From Salinimicrobium marinum (GTDB lineage Bacteria; Bacteroidota; Bacteroidia; Flavobacteriales; Flavobacteriaceae), in contig NZ_BMXB01000001.1 in the NCBI RefSeq assembly GCF_014651535.1, forward strand, positions 245,469 to 309,468: a stretch of DNA of 64,000 nucleotides, given 5' to 3'. The notes below the pieces were generated by a model that saw only the letters and a list, made by a program, of their open reading frames with translations, was not told the DNA's origin and ran no database searches. Both the position numbers and the translations under genes were made by a program. Shown one piece after another: positions 29,980-39,513 of the stretch (within the stretch, counting starts at the first letter, position 1; every line of letters starts with the position of its first letter).

Positions 29980-29987
29980 TACTTTTG
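29980..29987 (+). promoter_or_regulatory. -7 promoter box of topA
   Basis: TACTTTTG fits TAnnTTTG and lies 20 bases before the topA ATG. No TTTG is seen at the -33 distance. Confidence 0.6.
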
Positions 29988-30007
29988 CACTTACAAAAAG
30001 TACAACT

Positions 30008-32545
30008 ATGGCAAAGAATTTAGTGATTGTGGAGTCTCCTGCAAAGGCGAAGACCATTGAGAAATTTCTGGGAAAAGATTATAAGGTTGCTTCCAGCTTT
30101 GGTCATATTGCCGATCTGCCATCCAAAGAGATGGGCGTGGATACCGAAGGGGATTTTACTCCTAAATATATAGTCTCCAAAGATAAAAAGGATGTGGTTC
30201 GCAAACTTAAAAGTCTTGCGAAAGTTGCAGATATGGTGTGGCTGGCGAGTGATGAAGACCGGGAAGGAGAGGCTATTGCCTGGCATTTGGCAGAGGAGCT
30301 GCATTTAGACAAAGCCAAAACAAAACGGATTGTCTTTCACGAGATCACAAAATCTGCTATTTTACGTGCTATCGATAACCCAAGAGGAATCAATTATAAC
30401 CTGGTAAATGCCCAGCAGGCGAGAAGGGTTCTGGATCGTCTTGTGGGGTATGAACTATCTCCCATCTTGTGGAGAAAAGTTAAGGGCGGACTTTCGGCCG
30501 GTAGGGTGCAGTCTGTCTCTGTGCGTTTGATCGTGGAGCGGGAGCGGGAAATTCAGAATTTTAAGGCAGAAGCCTCTTTTAGGATAGATGCAGAATTTAC
30601 TACGGAAGAAGGAAAGACCTTTAAGGCAAAACTTCCGAAGAATTTTGATACCAGAACTGAAGCTGAACAGTTTCTGTCTCAGAATCTTGAAGCAAAATTT
30701 AAAATAGCCGATCTTACAACGAAGCCGGCAAAGAAATCCCCGGCGCCACCGTTTACAACTTCCACACTTCAACAGGAAGCGGCTCGTAAATTATATTTTT
30801 CGGTAAGTAAGACCATGACCATGGCGCAACGTTTATACGAAGCCGGGCATATTACTTATATGAGAACCGATAGTGTGAACCTTTCTAATGATGCACAAAA
30901 AGGAGCTAAAAATGAGATCCTGAAGGCATACGGAGATAAATACAGCAAATCTCGCCAGTTTAAAGGGAAAACTAAAGGAGCGCAGGAAGCTCACGAAGCA
31001 ATACGTCCTACCAATTTTGAAAATCATACGGTGAATGCCGAGCGTGATGAGCAGCGTTTGTACGAGTTGATCTGGAAAAGAGCCATTGCTTCCCAAATGA
31101 GTGATGCGCAGCTGGAGCGTACCAATGTTAAGATAGAAGCAGACAAGCACGACAAGCAATTCACCGCGAACGGAGAGGTGCTTAAATTTGATGGTTTCCT
31201 AAAGGTGTATCTTGAAGGAAGCGATGAGGAGGATGAAGAGAGAGACGGAATGCTGCCTGCTCTAAGGGTAAATGAGAACCTTGAAAACAATTACATTACA
31301 GCTACCGAAAGGTTTACCAGGCCTCCTTACAGATATACCGAAGCTTCCCTGGTAAAAAAACTGGAGGAACTGGGAATTGGACGACCCTCTACCTATGCAC
31401 CTACCATTTCTACGATTCAGAACCGTAATTATATCGAAAAAGGATCTGTAGACGGTACTGAAAGGAAATATTTGCAATTTACGTTGAGTGACAATAAAAT
31501 CCAGGAAAATACCTTAAATGAAACTGTTGGAAGTGATAAGGGAAAGCTGGTTCCTACAGATGTTGGGATGGTAGTCAATGACTTTCTGGTAACCCATTTT
31601 TCAAATATTCTTGATTACAACTTTACGGCAAAGGTGGAGCAGGATTTTGATGATATCGCCGAAGGAAATGAGGAGTGGACCAAAATGATGAAAAACTTCT
31701 ACAATGATTTTCATCCGCAGGTGCTGGATGTTGCTGAAAATGCCGAGAGGGAAGTAGGAGAAAGGGTTCTTGGAAAAGATCCTGAAACCGGAAAACCGGT
31801 AAGTGTACGGCTTGGAAAATTCGGACCCATGGTGCAGATAGGATCTGTAGAGGATGATGAGAAACCGAAATTTGCCAGTCTTGGACCAGACCAGACATTA
31901 GACTCGGTAACTTACGAGGAAGCGATGGATCTTTTCCAGCTTCCGAAGAATCTGGGAGAGTACAAAGGAGAGGATGTAGAGGTTAATAACGGGCGATTTG
32001 GCCCATATGTGAAATTCGGAAAGAAATATGTCTCCCTTGAAAAAGGAGAGGATCCTTTAAATGTGGATTACGACCGGGCTCTGGAATTGATCAAAGAAAA
32101 AGAGAAAGCTGATGCGCCTATTTATGAATATAAAGACCTTCCGGTGCAAAAAGGAGTCGGTAGATTTGGCCCTTACTTAAAGTGGAATAATATGTTCATT
32201 AATGTCAATAAAAAATATGATTTTGATAATCTTTCCGCAGAAGATATTGAAGCCCTTATTGAAGATAAAATCAAGAAGGAACGGGAAAAGGTAATCCATA
32301 ACTGGGAAGAGGAAGGGATTAGAGTAGAGAAGGCGAGATGGGGCAGGTCTAATATCATAAAAGGAAAAACCAAGATCGAAATGCCTAAAACAGTAGATGC
32401 GGCTAAGCTTACACTGGAAGAGGTGAAGGATATTATAGAGCAGAAAGCTCCTAAAAAGAAGGCTGCTAAAAAGAAAACGACTGCCAGGAAGAAAACCGGG
32501 ACTGCAAAAACCACTAAGAAAAAAACCACCGCCAAAAAGAAATAG
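30008..32545 (+). CDS. topA: DNA topoisomerase I (type IA)
   Basis: Relaxes negative supercoils through a 5'-phosphotyrosine intermediate. 845 residues. N-terminal Toprim domain (VIVESPAKAKTIEKFLG, with the DxD-type SDEDREGEA), active-site Tyr near residue 284 in ITYMRTDS, then the four core domains. No cysteine zinc fingers are seen; instead the C-terminal third carries several topoisomerase C-terminal repeats (RFGPYVKFGKKY-like). A Lys/Ala-rich tail of about 40 residues ends the protein. It diverges from miaB and is followed after 3 bases by the arginase-fold gene. Confidence 0.97.
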   Translation: MAKNLVIVESPAKAKTIEKFLGKDYKVASSFGHIADLPSKEMGVDTEGDFTPKYIVSKDKKDVVRKLKSLAKVADMVWLASDEDREGEAIAWHLAEELHLDKAKTKRIVFHEITKSAILRAIDNPRGINYNLVNAQQARRVLDRLVGYELSPILWRKVKGGLSAGRVQSVSVRLIVEREREIQNFKAEASFRIDAEFTTEEGKTFKAKLPKNFDTRTEAEQFLSQNLEAKFKIADLTTKPAKKSPAPPFTTSTLQQEAARKLYFSVSKTMTMAQRLYEAGHITYMRTDSVNLSNDAQKGAKNEILKAYGDKYSKSRQFKGKTKGAQEAHEAIRPTNFENHTVNAERDEQRLYELIWKRAIASQMSDAQLERTNVKIEADKHDKQFTANGEVLKFDGFLKVYLEGSDEEDEERDGMLPALRVNENLENNYITATERFTRPPYRYTEASLVKKLEELGIGRPSTYAPTISTIQNRNYIEKGSVDGTERKYLQFTLSDNKIQENTLNETVGSDKGKLVPTDVGMVVNDFLVTHFSNILDYNFTAKVEQDFDDIAEGNEEWTKMMKNFYNDFHPQVLDVAENAEREVGERVLGKDPETGKPVSVRLGKFGPMVQIGSVEDDEKPKFASLGPDQTLDSVTYEEAMDLFQLPKNLGEYKGEDVEVNNGRFGPYVKFGKKYVSLEKGEDPLNVDYDRALELIKEKEKADAPIYEYKDLPVQKGVGRFGPYLKWNNMFINVNKKYDFDNLSAEDIEALIEDKIKKEREKVIHNWEEEGIRVEKARWGRSNIIKGKTKIEMPKTVDAAKLTLEEVKDIIEQKAPKKKAAKKKTTARKKTGTAKTTKKKTTAKKK

Positions 32546-32548
32546 TGA

Positions 32549-33709
32549 ATGGATTTTGAATTTTTTACTCCGGTAAATGATGTTTTAGCAGAAGAAGTGA
32601 TTGCAGTACCTCAAACGTTGGGTGCTGTATCCAGGATCCATTCTTTGGGGAATTTCCCTGACCTTGAAGGTGTGAAAATTGCCATTTTTGGAGTTCTGGA
32701 AGATAGATTGGATGTGGATCATAGCGGCGAGCCGTTTAACTTTGATGCCATCCGCCGGAATTTTTATGGATTGTATCCCGGAAACTGGGATGTTTCAATA
32801 GCCGATCTTGGAGATATTGAAAAAGGAGAAACGGTGCAGGATACTTATTTTGCAGTGCAGCAGGTGGTTTCAGAGCTTGTGAAAATGAACGTCATTCCGG
32901 TGATACTGGGAGGGAGTCAGGATTTGATCTATGCGCAGTACCGGGCTTACGATAATCTTGATCAAATGGTGAATCTTGTGAATATTGATTCCAGGTTTGA
33001 TCTTGGGGATGCAGATAAACCTATTAGTAACAAGTCATACATAGGAAAGATCGTTATTGATAAACCTTATAATTTGTTCAATTACTCGAATCTTGGATAT
33101 CAAACCTATTTTATTTCTCAGGATGAAATTGAACTTATGGACCGGTTATTTTTTGACGCCTACCGCCTGGGAGAAGTGACGGCAGATATAAGTATTGTGG
33201 AGCCGGTGATGAGAGATGCAAATCTTGTAGGAATCGATATGGGAGCGATAAGTACAGGTGCAATAGGTTATTACGGCCATAATTCGCCCAATGGCTTCGA
33301 CGGAAAAGAAATTTGTGCCTTGTCAAGGTATGCCGGGATCAGTGATAAAGTATCTTCGTTCGGGATTTACGAAATTTCCTCCAAAATTAACTTTCCTTCC
33401 TGCAATATGCTCATAGCCCAAACGTTATGGTACTTCGTTGAAGGTGTGAATTACAGAACGAATGAAAATACTATTTCGGCGAAAAAAGAGTTTATAAGAT
33501 ATCAGGTTCCTATAGACGATGAGGTTTTAATATTTTATAAAAGTCCTGTGAGTGGGAGATGGTGGATTGAAATTCCATTTAGCTCAAATACCAATAATAA
33601 ATTGAAAAGGCATACGTTATTACCTTGCACAAAAGAGGATTATGTAGATGCCTGTAATCAAATTTTACCTGAACGTTGGTATAAAACTAAACGTAAAAAC
33701 GAAATTTAA
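32549..33709 (+). CDS. Arginase/formimidoylglutamase-fold protein with substituted metal ligands
   Basis: 386 residues with the ureohydrolase layout. The places of the two-manganese ligands are changed, however: the first His motif reads GGSQDLIYA, the DAHxD motif reads NIDSRFDLG, and the SxDxDxxxP motif reads VGIDMGAIS. Most ligands are missing, so hydrolysis of a guanidino or formimino group is unlikely. The same type of protein precedes gldK in many Flavobacteriia and is commonly annotated as formimidoylglutamase by similarity. Here it lies between topA and gldK. Calling it a pseudoenzyme is inference. Confidence 0.82.
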   Translation: MDFEFFTPVNDVLAEEVIAVPQTLGAVSRIHSLGNFPDLEGVKIAIFGVLEDRLDVDHSGEPFNFDAIRRNFYGLYPGNWDVSIADLGDIEKGETVQDTYFAVQQVVSELVKMNVIPVILGGSQDLIYAQYRAYDNLDQMVNLVNIDSRFDLGDADKPISNKSYIGKIVIDKPYNLFNYSNLGYQTYFISQDEIELMDRLFFDAYRLGEVTADISIVEPVMRDANLVGIDMGAISTGAIGYYGHNSPNGFDGKEICALSRYAGISDKVSSFGIYEISSKINFPSCNMLIAQTLWYFVEGVNYRTNENTISAKKEFIRYQVPIDDEVLIFYKSPVSGRWWIEIPFSSNTNNKLKRHTLLPCTKEDYVDACNQILPERWYKTKRKNEI

Positions 33710-33712
33710 ATA

Positions 33713-33720
33713 TATATTTG
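33713..33720 (+). promoter_or_regulatory. Possible distal promoter of the gldKLMN operon
   Basis: TATATTTG, four bases after the arginase-fold stop, fits the -7 consensus and would give a leader of about 100 bases before gldK. No good -33 box is present. Confidence 0.4.
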
Positions 33721-33807
33721 CACAAAAATTAGCAGGAGGTAATAGGGTAAAATATTGTTTATTAGGAAATAAATAAATAGGTTTACTGCTTTTTAGCTAT
33801 TGTGTCC

Positions 33808-33815
33808 TAACTTTG
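33808..33815 (+). promoter_or_regulatory. Proximal -7 box before gldK
   Basis: TAACTTTG fits TAnnTTTG and ends 9 bases before the gldK ATG at 33825. It overlaps the TTG that would start a longer gldK frame, which favours the ATG. Confidence 0.45.
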
Positions 33816-33824
33816 AGAGAAATT

Positions 33825-35183
33825 ATGAGGAAAATTGTTTCGCTTGTTGCTGTTGTTGCTTTTCTAGTCGGTTGTGGGAGAGGAGATCAGGGGCAGTTAG
33901 TAGGTGTAGAAGGGAAGAAATGGCATCCGGAAAAACCTTTAGGGATGACACTTGTGCCCGGAGGTTCTTTCATTATGGGTAAGTCTGATGATGACATGGC
34001 CGCCTTAAAAAATGCACCCCCAAAAACTGTAACTGTACGTTCTTTTTATATGGATGAGACAGAAATTACAAATTCTGAATACCGCCAGTTTGTGCAATGG
34101 GTGCGTGATTCTGTTGTTAGGATGAAACTCGCTATTCTTGCAGAAGAAATGGGAGAGACTCCCGGTGCCGGTGGAATTGGTGATTATGCTTTTACTGATA
34201 CCGATGAAGCTAATATGTCTGTGTATGAAAAGTACATGTATGATAACTATTACAGTCTTGGTGAAGGATACGAAAACCGAAAAATAAATAAGGATATTGA
34301 TATTATCTGGGATACGCGTGATTATCCAGATGAATATTATGCAGAGGTAATGGATACCATGTACCTTTCTCCTGAAGAATCCTATAACGGCCAGCGTACG
34401 CCAAAAGTGACCCACTATAAATTCAAATATTCCTGGATGGATATTAGCGGAGCTGCAAGAGCTGAAGAGGGAAGCAGAGCCGATTATATAAGGCAAGAAG
34501 AAGTGCAGGTCTATCCTGATACTACTGTTTGGATCAAGGATTTTAACTATTCTTATAACGAACCAATGCATAATGACTATTTCTGGCATGATGCATACAG
34601 TGATTACCCTGTGGTAGGTGTTTCCTGGAAACAGGCAAGAGCATTTGCCCAGTGGAGAACTCTATACCATAACTCTTACAGGAAAGAAAGAGGAAAGCAT
34701 AATGTGAATTCCTATAGACTTCCAACTGAAGCTGAATGGGAATATGCTGCGCGTGGTGGTTTAGAATCTGCCAGCTATCCTTGGGGTGGTCCTTATACCA
34801 AAAATGACCGTGGTTGTTTTATGGCAAACTTTAAGCCACTACGAGGGGATTATGCTGCCGACCAGGCATTGTATACTGTAGAGGCAAAATCTTACGACCC
34901 TAACGATTATGGTTTATATAATATGGCAGGAAACGTTTCCGAATGGGTTTTCTCTTCTTACGACCCTGCTTCCTACGAATATTCTTCTTCTATGAACCCA
35001 TCTGTAAATGATGAAAACAATATGAGGAAAGTAGTTCGTGGTGGATCGTGGAAAGATGTTGCTTACTTCCTTCAGGTGAGTTCACGAGATTATGAATATG
35101 CAGATTCTGCCAGAAGTTATATTGGCTTTAGAACTGTGCAGGATTATTTAGGTACCGATGTTACCCTAAATCAAACCAGGTAA
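33825..35183 (+). CDS. gldK: Gliding motility lipoprotein GldK (type IX secretion ring component)
   Basis: 452 residues, starting at the ATG at 33825 with a lipoprotein signal (VAFLVGC). The remainder is an FGE-sulfatase/SUMF1-type fold with FIMGKSDDD near the start, PTEAEWEYAARGG in the middle and RVVRGGSW-like VVRGGSWKDV near the end. GldK (PorK) forms the periplasmic ring with GldN beneath the outer membrane. First gene of gldK-L-M-N, all same-strand with short gaps. Confidence 0.96.
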   Translation: MRKIVSLVAVVAFLVGCGRGDQGQLVGVEGKKWHPEKPLGMTLVPGGSFIMGKSDDDMAALKNAPPKTVTVRSFYMDETEITNSEYRQFVQWVRDSVVRMKLAILAEEMGETPGAGGIGDYAFTDTDEANMSVYEKYMYDNYYSLGEGYENRKINKDIDIIWDTRDYPDEYYAEVMDTMYLSPEESYNGQRTPKVTHYKFKYSWMDISGAARAEEGSRADYIRQEEVQVYPDTTVWIKDFNYSYNEPMHNDYFWHDAYSDYPVVGVSWKQARAFAQWRTLYHNSYRKERGKHNVNSYRLPTEAEWEYAARGGLESASYPWGGPYTKNDRGCFMANFKPLRGDYAADQALYTVEAKSYDPNDYGLYNMAGNVSEWVFSSYDPASYEYSSSMNPSVNDENNMRKVVRGGSWKDVAYFLQVSSRDYEYADSARSYIGFRTVQDYLGTDVTLNQTR

Positions 35184-35245
35184 ATTTTCCAATTCTATTA
35201 CTATTTAAATAACCTATTACTAAAAAAAATTAAAACAAAATTGTT

Positions 35246-35893
35246 ATGGCACAATCAAGGTCAAGTAAAAAAATAATGAACATGGTGTACGGTTTGGGTG
35301 CATCTGTTGTAATTCTTGGAGCACTTTTTAAAATTATGCACTGGCCTTTCGGAAACGAGATGCTTATCATCGGGCTTATAGTAGAGGCTTTGGTGTTTGC
35401 AGTTTCTGCTTTTGAACCGGTAGATGATGATCTTGACTGGTCATTAGTTTATCCTGAATTAGCAGGAGGAGAAACTTCTGTAAGAAGAAATGAAGTTGTT
35501 GTAGAAGAAGACAAGCAGTCTGATGGGATGTTGTCTAAAAAATTAGATAATCTTTTAAGAGAAGCGAAAATTGATTCAAATTTAATGAGCAGTCTAGGAG
35601 ACAGCATTCGTAATTTCGAAGGTGCCGCTAAAAGTATTTCTCCTACAGTAGATGCAATGGCTTCTCAAAAGAAATACAGCGAAGAGATTTCTCTGGCTGC
35701 CAATCAAATGGAGTCATTGAATAATATATACAAAGTTCAGGTAGAATCAGCTTCCCGCCAGGCGGAGATTAACCAGGCTGTTACTGAAAATGCAGGAAAG
35801 CTAAAAGAACAAATGGAATCATTGACTTCTAATCTTTCTTCTTTGAATGGAGTATATGGTGGTATGTTATCTGCGATGCACATAAAAGCTTAG
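35246..35893 (+). CDS. gldL: Gliding motility/T9SS protein GldL
   Basis: 215 residues. Two N-terminal membrane helices (residues about 15-60; GALFKIMHWPFGNEML marks the hairpin between them) are followed by a long cytoplasmic helical region rich in Asn, Ser and Glu. GldL and GldM form the proton-driven motor of gliding and type IX secretion. The conserved acidic and basic residues within the membrane hairpin are present (Lys in FKIMHWP, Glu in GNEML and VEAL). Confidence 0.96.
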   Translation: MAQSRSSKKIMNMVYGLGASVVILGALFKIMHWPFGNEMLIIGLIVEALVFAVSAFEPVDDDLDWSLVYPELAGGETSVRRNEVVVEEDKQSDGMLSKKLDNLLREAKIDSNLMSSLGDSIRNFEGAAKSISPTVDAMASQKKYSEEISLAANQMESLNNIYKVQVESASRQAEINQAVTENAGKLKEQMESLTSNLSSLNGVYGGMLSAMHIKA

Positions 35894-35943
35894 TTGGTTT
35901 AAAATTGAATAAACCATTATTACAAATTAAACGAAACTAAAGA

Positions 35944-37482
35944 ATGGCGTCTGGAAAACAAACCCCAAGACAAAAGATGATCAACCTGATGTACCTGGTT
36001 TTCATCGCAATGATGGCATTGAACATGTCAAAAGAAGTACTTACGGCTTTCGGAATTATTAATGAAAGCTTAGCCGAAAATAACCAAAATGTAACAGAAA
36101 GAAACGATGCTTTAATGGCCGGTTTAGCTGCCAAGGCAGATGAACAACCTGCAAAATATGCAGAATTGCACCAGAAGGCTAGAGAGATTGACGAACTATC
36201 CTCTAACCTGAATGCTTATATTGATGGTCTTAAAAACGATTTGCTTGCAGAAAGGGAAGATACCCGGGATTATGAAGCAATGGATAGGCCAGACGAACTT
36301 GATGAAATGTTCTTCCAAAGTGGAAAGGCAAGTAATAAAGGTGAAGAATTTGTAGCGCAGATAGAACAATATCGTGAAGGTGTTGCAACTCTTATTGAAG
36401 GCGAATTTCCTCAAATTGCTGCAGAAGTTAGACAGAGATTCAATACAGAATCTGTTGAAGACAGTGAAGGGGTAACCAAACCCTGGCTTGAATATCATTT
36501 TCAGGGATATCCTTTGATCGCATCTATTACAAAATTCACACAAATGCAGTCCCAGGTGAAAACTACTGAAAGTGAGATCCTGAGCAGGATGCTTTCCGGG
36601 CAACTGGAGAGTGAAGTATCCTTGACAAACTATCAGGCAATCGTTATTCCAGATAAAACAGCATTCTTCAGTGGAGAAAATTTCACCGGTAGAGTAATGC
36701 TTGGTCGTGTTGATGAAACGCTTCAGTTTGAGAATGTGATCATCAACGGAAATGAAGTAGAGAGCACTTCAGCAGGACAGGTTCAGCTTAATTTTCCTGC
36801 TGGAAATGTAGGAGAACAGGAGATTTCAGGTGAGCTTCAGTTTCAGGAAGGGGATTCTATTGTAAGAATTCCTGTTAGCAGTTCTTATGCTGTAATTCCT
36901 AAACCGAATTCGGCTGTAATTTCAGCAGACAAGATGAACGTGGTATATCGAGGGGTGGCAAACCCGCTTACGATTTCCATTCCTGGTGTAGGAAATGTTT
37001 CTGCGAATGCTCCGGGATTAAGATCTGCGGGTGGTGCCGGTAGCTATGTTATTGATGTTACCACGCTTCAGGCAAGAGAGGTGACAATTAATGTTAGTGG
37101 TCAATTGCCTGGTGGGGAATCTGTTTCTGATAGTAAAACGTTCAGGGTTAAAGATATTCCAAGACCTGTTGGAACTGTAAGAGGGGAAGACGGTACGGTA
37201 AGAATGCAGCGTAATACTTTAGAAATAGCTACCATTGGGGCTGCACTACCAGATTTTGATTTCGAGGTGGACTTAAGGGTAACAGGATTTAAATTCCGGG
37301 TTCCCGGGCAGCCAACCGTACAGGTTAGAGGACAGCAGTTAGATGCAGCTGCAAAAGCGGCTTTAAGGAGAGCCGGGCGTGGTGAAACGATCCAGATCTT
37401 TGATGTGGAAGCACAACTTGCAGGTGGTACTAATTATAAGCTTAAGCAGGTTTCTCCGGTAGTTGTGGAGTTAACAAACTAA
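35944..37482 (+). CDS. gldM: Gliding motility/T9SS protein GldM
   Basis: 512 residues: one N-terminal membrane helix (MYLVFIAMMALNMSKEVL, about residues 16-33), then a long periplasmic part with a helical domain followed by several beta domains. This matches the known GldM architecture of a transperiplasmic shaft that couples the GldL motor to the GldK/GldN ring. 50 bases after gldL. Confidence 0.96.
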   Translation: MASGKQTPRQKMINLMYLVFIAMMALNMSKEVLTAFGIINESLAENNQNVTERNDALMAGLAAKADEQPAKYAELHQKAREIDELSSNLNAYIDGLKNDLLAEREDTRDYEAMDRPDELDEMFFQSGKASNKGEEFVAQIEQYREGVATLIEGEFPQIAAEVRQRFNTESVEDSEGVTKPWLEYHFQGYPLIASITKFTQMQSQVKTTESEILSRMLSGQLESEVSLTNYQAIVIPDKTAFFSGENFTGRVMLGRVDETLQFENVIINGNEVESTSAGQVQLNFPAGNVGEQEISGELQFQEGDSIVRIPVSSSYAVIPKPNSAVISADKMNVVYRGVANPLTISIPGVGNVSANAPGLRSAGGAGSYVIDVTTLQAREVTINVSGQLPGGESVSDSKTFRVKDIPRPVGTVRGEDGTVRMQRNTLEIATIGAALPDFDFEVDLRVTGFKFRVPGQPTVQVRGQQLDAAAKAALRRAGRGETIQIFDVEAQLAGGTNYKLKQVSPVVVELTN

Positions 37483-37493
37483 AATAAAAAAAC

Positions 37494-38384
37494 ATGAACT
37501 GGAACCGATTATTAATTGGATTATGCGGATTGCTTGTTTCGGTATCATCCTTTGGGCAGACGAATATATTGAATGCAAAATCGCCTGAAGATATTGGTGG
37601 TCCAACCGTTGCAGAAAAGAAGTACGGAAAAGCCGAACCATTGGAGTATGGCTATGTAGATGAAAGAGATATTCTTTGGGCAAAAACCACGTGGGAAGTA
37701 GTGGATTTGGATGAGCGGGTGAATTTCCCTTTATATTATCCAATTGATACTAACCAGATAGGAGGTTCAAGAAGGTCGCTTTATGATGTACTGGTGGCTA
37801 ACATTCGAAATGGGAACATCAAGAATATTTATGCCGATTCATATTTTAATGACAAGCGTACTCTTAAAGATATCCAGGCAGCACTTTCTAAAGTAGATAC
37901 TACAGATCTTGGGATCGAGCAGTACAATGCCGGGGAAGAAATTGATCAGCAGTACATAAGTCGAAGAGATATCTCTTCGGCCGATCTTGTGGCGTATCAC
38001 ATTCGTGGATACTGGTATTTTGACAAACGCCAGGCAGAATTGAAATACAGGTTACTTGGGATTGCACCCGTTGCACCCGATGTAAACTTTATTGATAATC
38101 CCGATGCACAACCGGTTGAATTGTTCTGGGTTTGGTTTCCGGATGCAAGACCTGCGTTGAATGAGGCTTATGCCTTTAATCCCAACAACTCTTCGCAGTC
38201 GATCTCTTTTGATCACCTGCTGAATGCCCGAAGATTTAACGGTACAATTTACGCCGAAGATAACGTCCAAGGAGACCGAAGTGTTGAAGATTACATTAGT
38301 AATAATGCTTTTATGCAGTTGCTGGAATCTGAAAGGATCAAGGAGCAAATAAGAAACTTTGAACAGGACATGTGGAACTACTAA
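37494..38384 (+). CDS. gldN: Gliding motility/T9SS protein GldN
   Basis: 296 residues with a signal peptide (LIGLCGLLVSVSSFGQ). The body shows the GldN pattern DILWAKTTWEVVDLDERVN and PLYYPID, then ELFWVWFPDAR near the C-terminus. GldN (PorN) joins GldK in the periplasmic ring. It is the last gene of the operon, 11 bases after gldM, and ends at a hairpin terminator. Confidence 0.96.
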   Translation: MNWNRLLIGLCGLLVSVSSFGQTNILNAKSPEDIGGPTVAEKKYGKAEPLEYGYVDERDILWAKTTWEVVDLDERVNFPLYYPIDTNQIGGSRRSLYDVLVANIRNGNIKNIYADSYFNDKRTLKDIQAALSKVDTTDLGIEQYNAGEEIDQQYISRRDISSADLVAYHIRGYWYFDKRQAELKYRLLGIAPVAPDVNFIDNPDAQPVELFWVWFPDARPALNEAYAFNPNNSSQSISFDHLLNARRFNGTIYAEDNVQGDRSVEDYISNNAFMQLLESERIKEQIRNFEQDMWNY

Positions 38385-38407
38385 ATTGTTCGGCATATTA
38401 AATATTG

Positions 38408-38437
38408 AACGCCTTTCTTCGGAAAGGCGTTTTTTTT
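38408..38437 (+). terminator. Terminator of the gldKLMN operon
   Basis: Perfect 9-bp stem AACGCCTTT/AAAGGCGTT with a CTTCGG loop, followed by a T tract. Confidence 0.9.
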
Positions 38438-38442
38438 ATTCC

Positions 38443-38450
38443 TAAATTTG
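38443..38450 (+). promoter_or_regulatory. -7 box of the FAD oxidoreductase gene
   Basis: TAAATTTG fits TAnnTTTG and ends only 4 bases before the ATG. If used, the transcript would be almost leaderless. Confidence 0.4.
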
Positions 38451-38454
38451 CGTT

Positions 38455-39513
38455 ATGCTGGATTATATTATTGTTGGTTTAGGCCTTGGTGGTGCTAGTA
38501 CTGCTTTCAGGCTGGAAGAAATGGGGCAAAGTTTCCTTGTTTTTGAAGATGGTTCTGTCAATTCTTCTAAAGTGGCAGGAGGGGTGATGAACCCTGTGAT
38601 CCTTAAGCGCTTTACCCTTGCCTGGCAGGCAGATGCTCAGTTAAAAGATGCCAAGGGTTTTTATAAAAGGCTGGAAAACCATCTAAATACCACCTTTTTT
38701 AGTGCTGTGGAGATCTACAGGAAGTTTTCTTCTGTAGAAGAACAGAATGACTGGTTTGCCGCTGCCGACAGATCTCATTTAGCACCTTTTCTGGATACTA
38801 AATTAAAAGCTGCTATTACCCCTGGAATACCTTCGGAATATTCCTTCGGAAGGGTGCTGCAAACCTCAAAAGTGGACACCAGGAAGCTTCTCAATACGTA
38901 CCTGGAGTATCTTTTGCGTGAAGAAAAACTGAGGAAAGAACGGTTTTTCTATGAGGATCTTAAGGTTTCTGAAGATTATGTGGAATACAGAGGTGTGAAG
39001 GCCAGAAGGATCATTTTTTGTGATGGTTTCGGTATCCGGAAGAATCCATTTTTTAGTTACCTGCCGTTAGGGGGAAACAAGGGAGAATATATTATTATAA
39101 AAGCTCGCGAACTTCAGCTAGAAGTAACTGTAAAATCTTCGATATTTATTTCTCCTTTGGGATCGGGAATGTATGCTGTAGGGGCTACTTACAATAACCA
39201 GGACAAAACCCCCGGACCTACTGCCGAAGCCAGGGAGGAGCTGGTGAAGAAACTTGAAAAGATCATTACTGTACCATACGAAGTCGTCGATCAAGTTGTG
39301 GGGATAAGGCCATCTACTGCCGACAGGCGTCCACTGGTGGGGAAGCATCCAGAAATGGATAACGTATATTGCTGCAATGGATTTGGTAGCAGGGGAGTTT
39401 TAATTGCGCCGGCTGCCTCTGCAGAGTTGCTCAATTTAATTGAACATGCACAACCTGTTTCTTCGGAATATGACCTTGCCCGATTTACCCGAAAGCATTT
39501 TAAAAGAAATTAG
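38455..39513 (+). CDS. FAD-dependent oxidoreductase (DAO family)
   Basis: 352 residues. The N-terminal dinucleotide-binding motif IVGLGLGGAST is near residue 5, and the C-terminal FAD motif VGIRPSTADRRPLVG and CCNGFGSRGVLIAP match the DAO (D-amino-acid oxidase/MnmC-like) family. The substrate is unknown; it might act on amino-acid or tRNA-linked glycine groups like relatives. The end overlaps the DUF983 gene on the other strand by 4 bases. Confidence 0.85.
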   Translation: MLDYIIVGLGLGGASTAFRLEEMGQSFLVFEDGSVNSSKVAGGVMNPVILKRFTLAWQADAQLKDAKGFYKRLENHLNTTFFSAVEIYRKFSSVEEQNDWFAAADRSHLAPFLDTKLKAAITPGIPSEYSFGRVLQTSKVDTRKLLNTYLEYLLREEKLRKERFFYEDLKVSEDYVEYRGVKARRIIFCDGFGIRKNPFFSYLPLGGNKGEYIIIKARELQLEVTVKSSIFISPLGSGMYAVGATYNNQDKTPGPTAEAREELVKKLEKIITVPYEVVDQVVGIRPSTADRRPLVGKHPEMDNVYCCNGFGSRGVLIAPAASAELLNLIEHAQPVSSEYDLARFTRKHFKRN

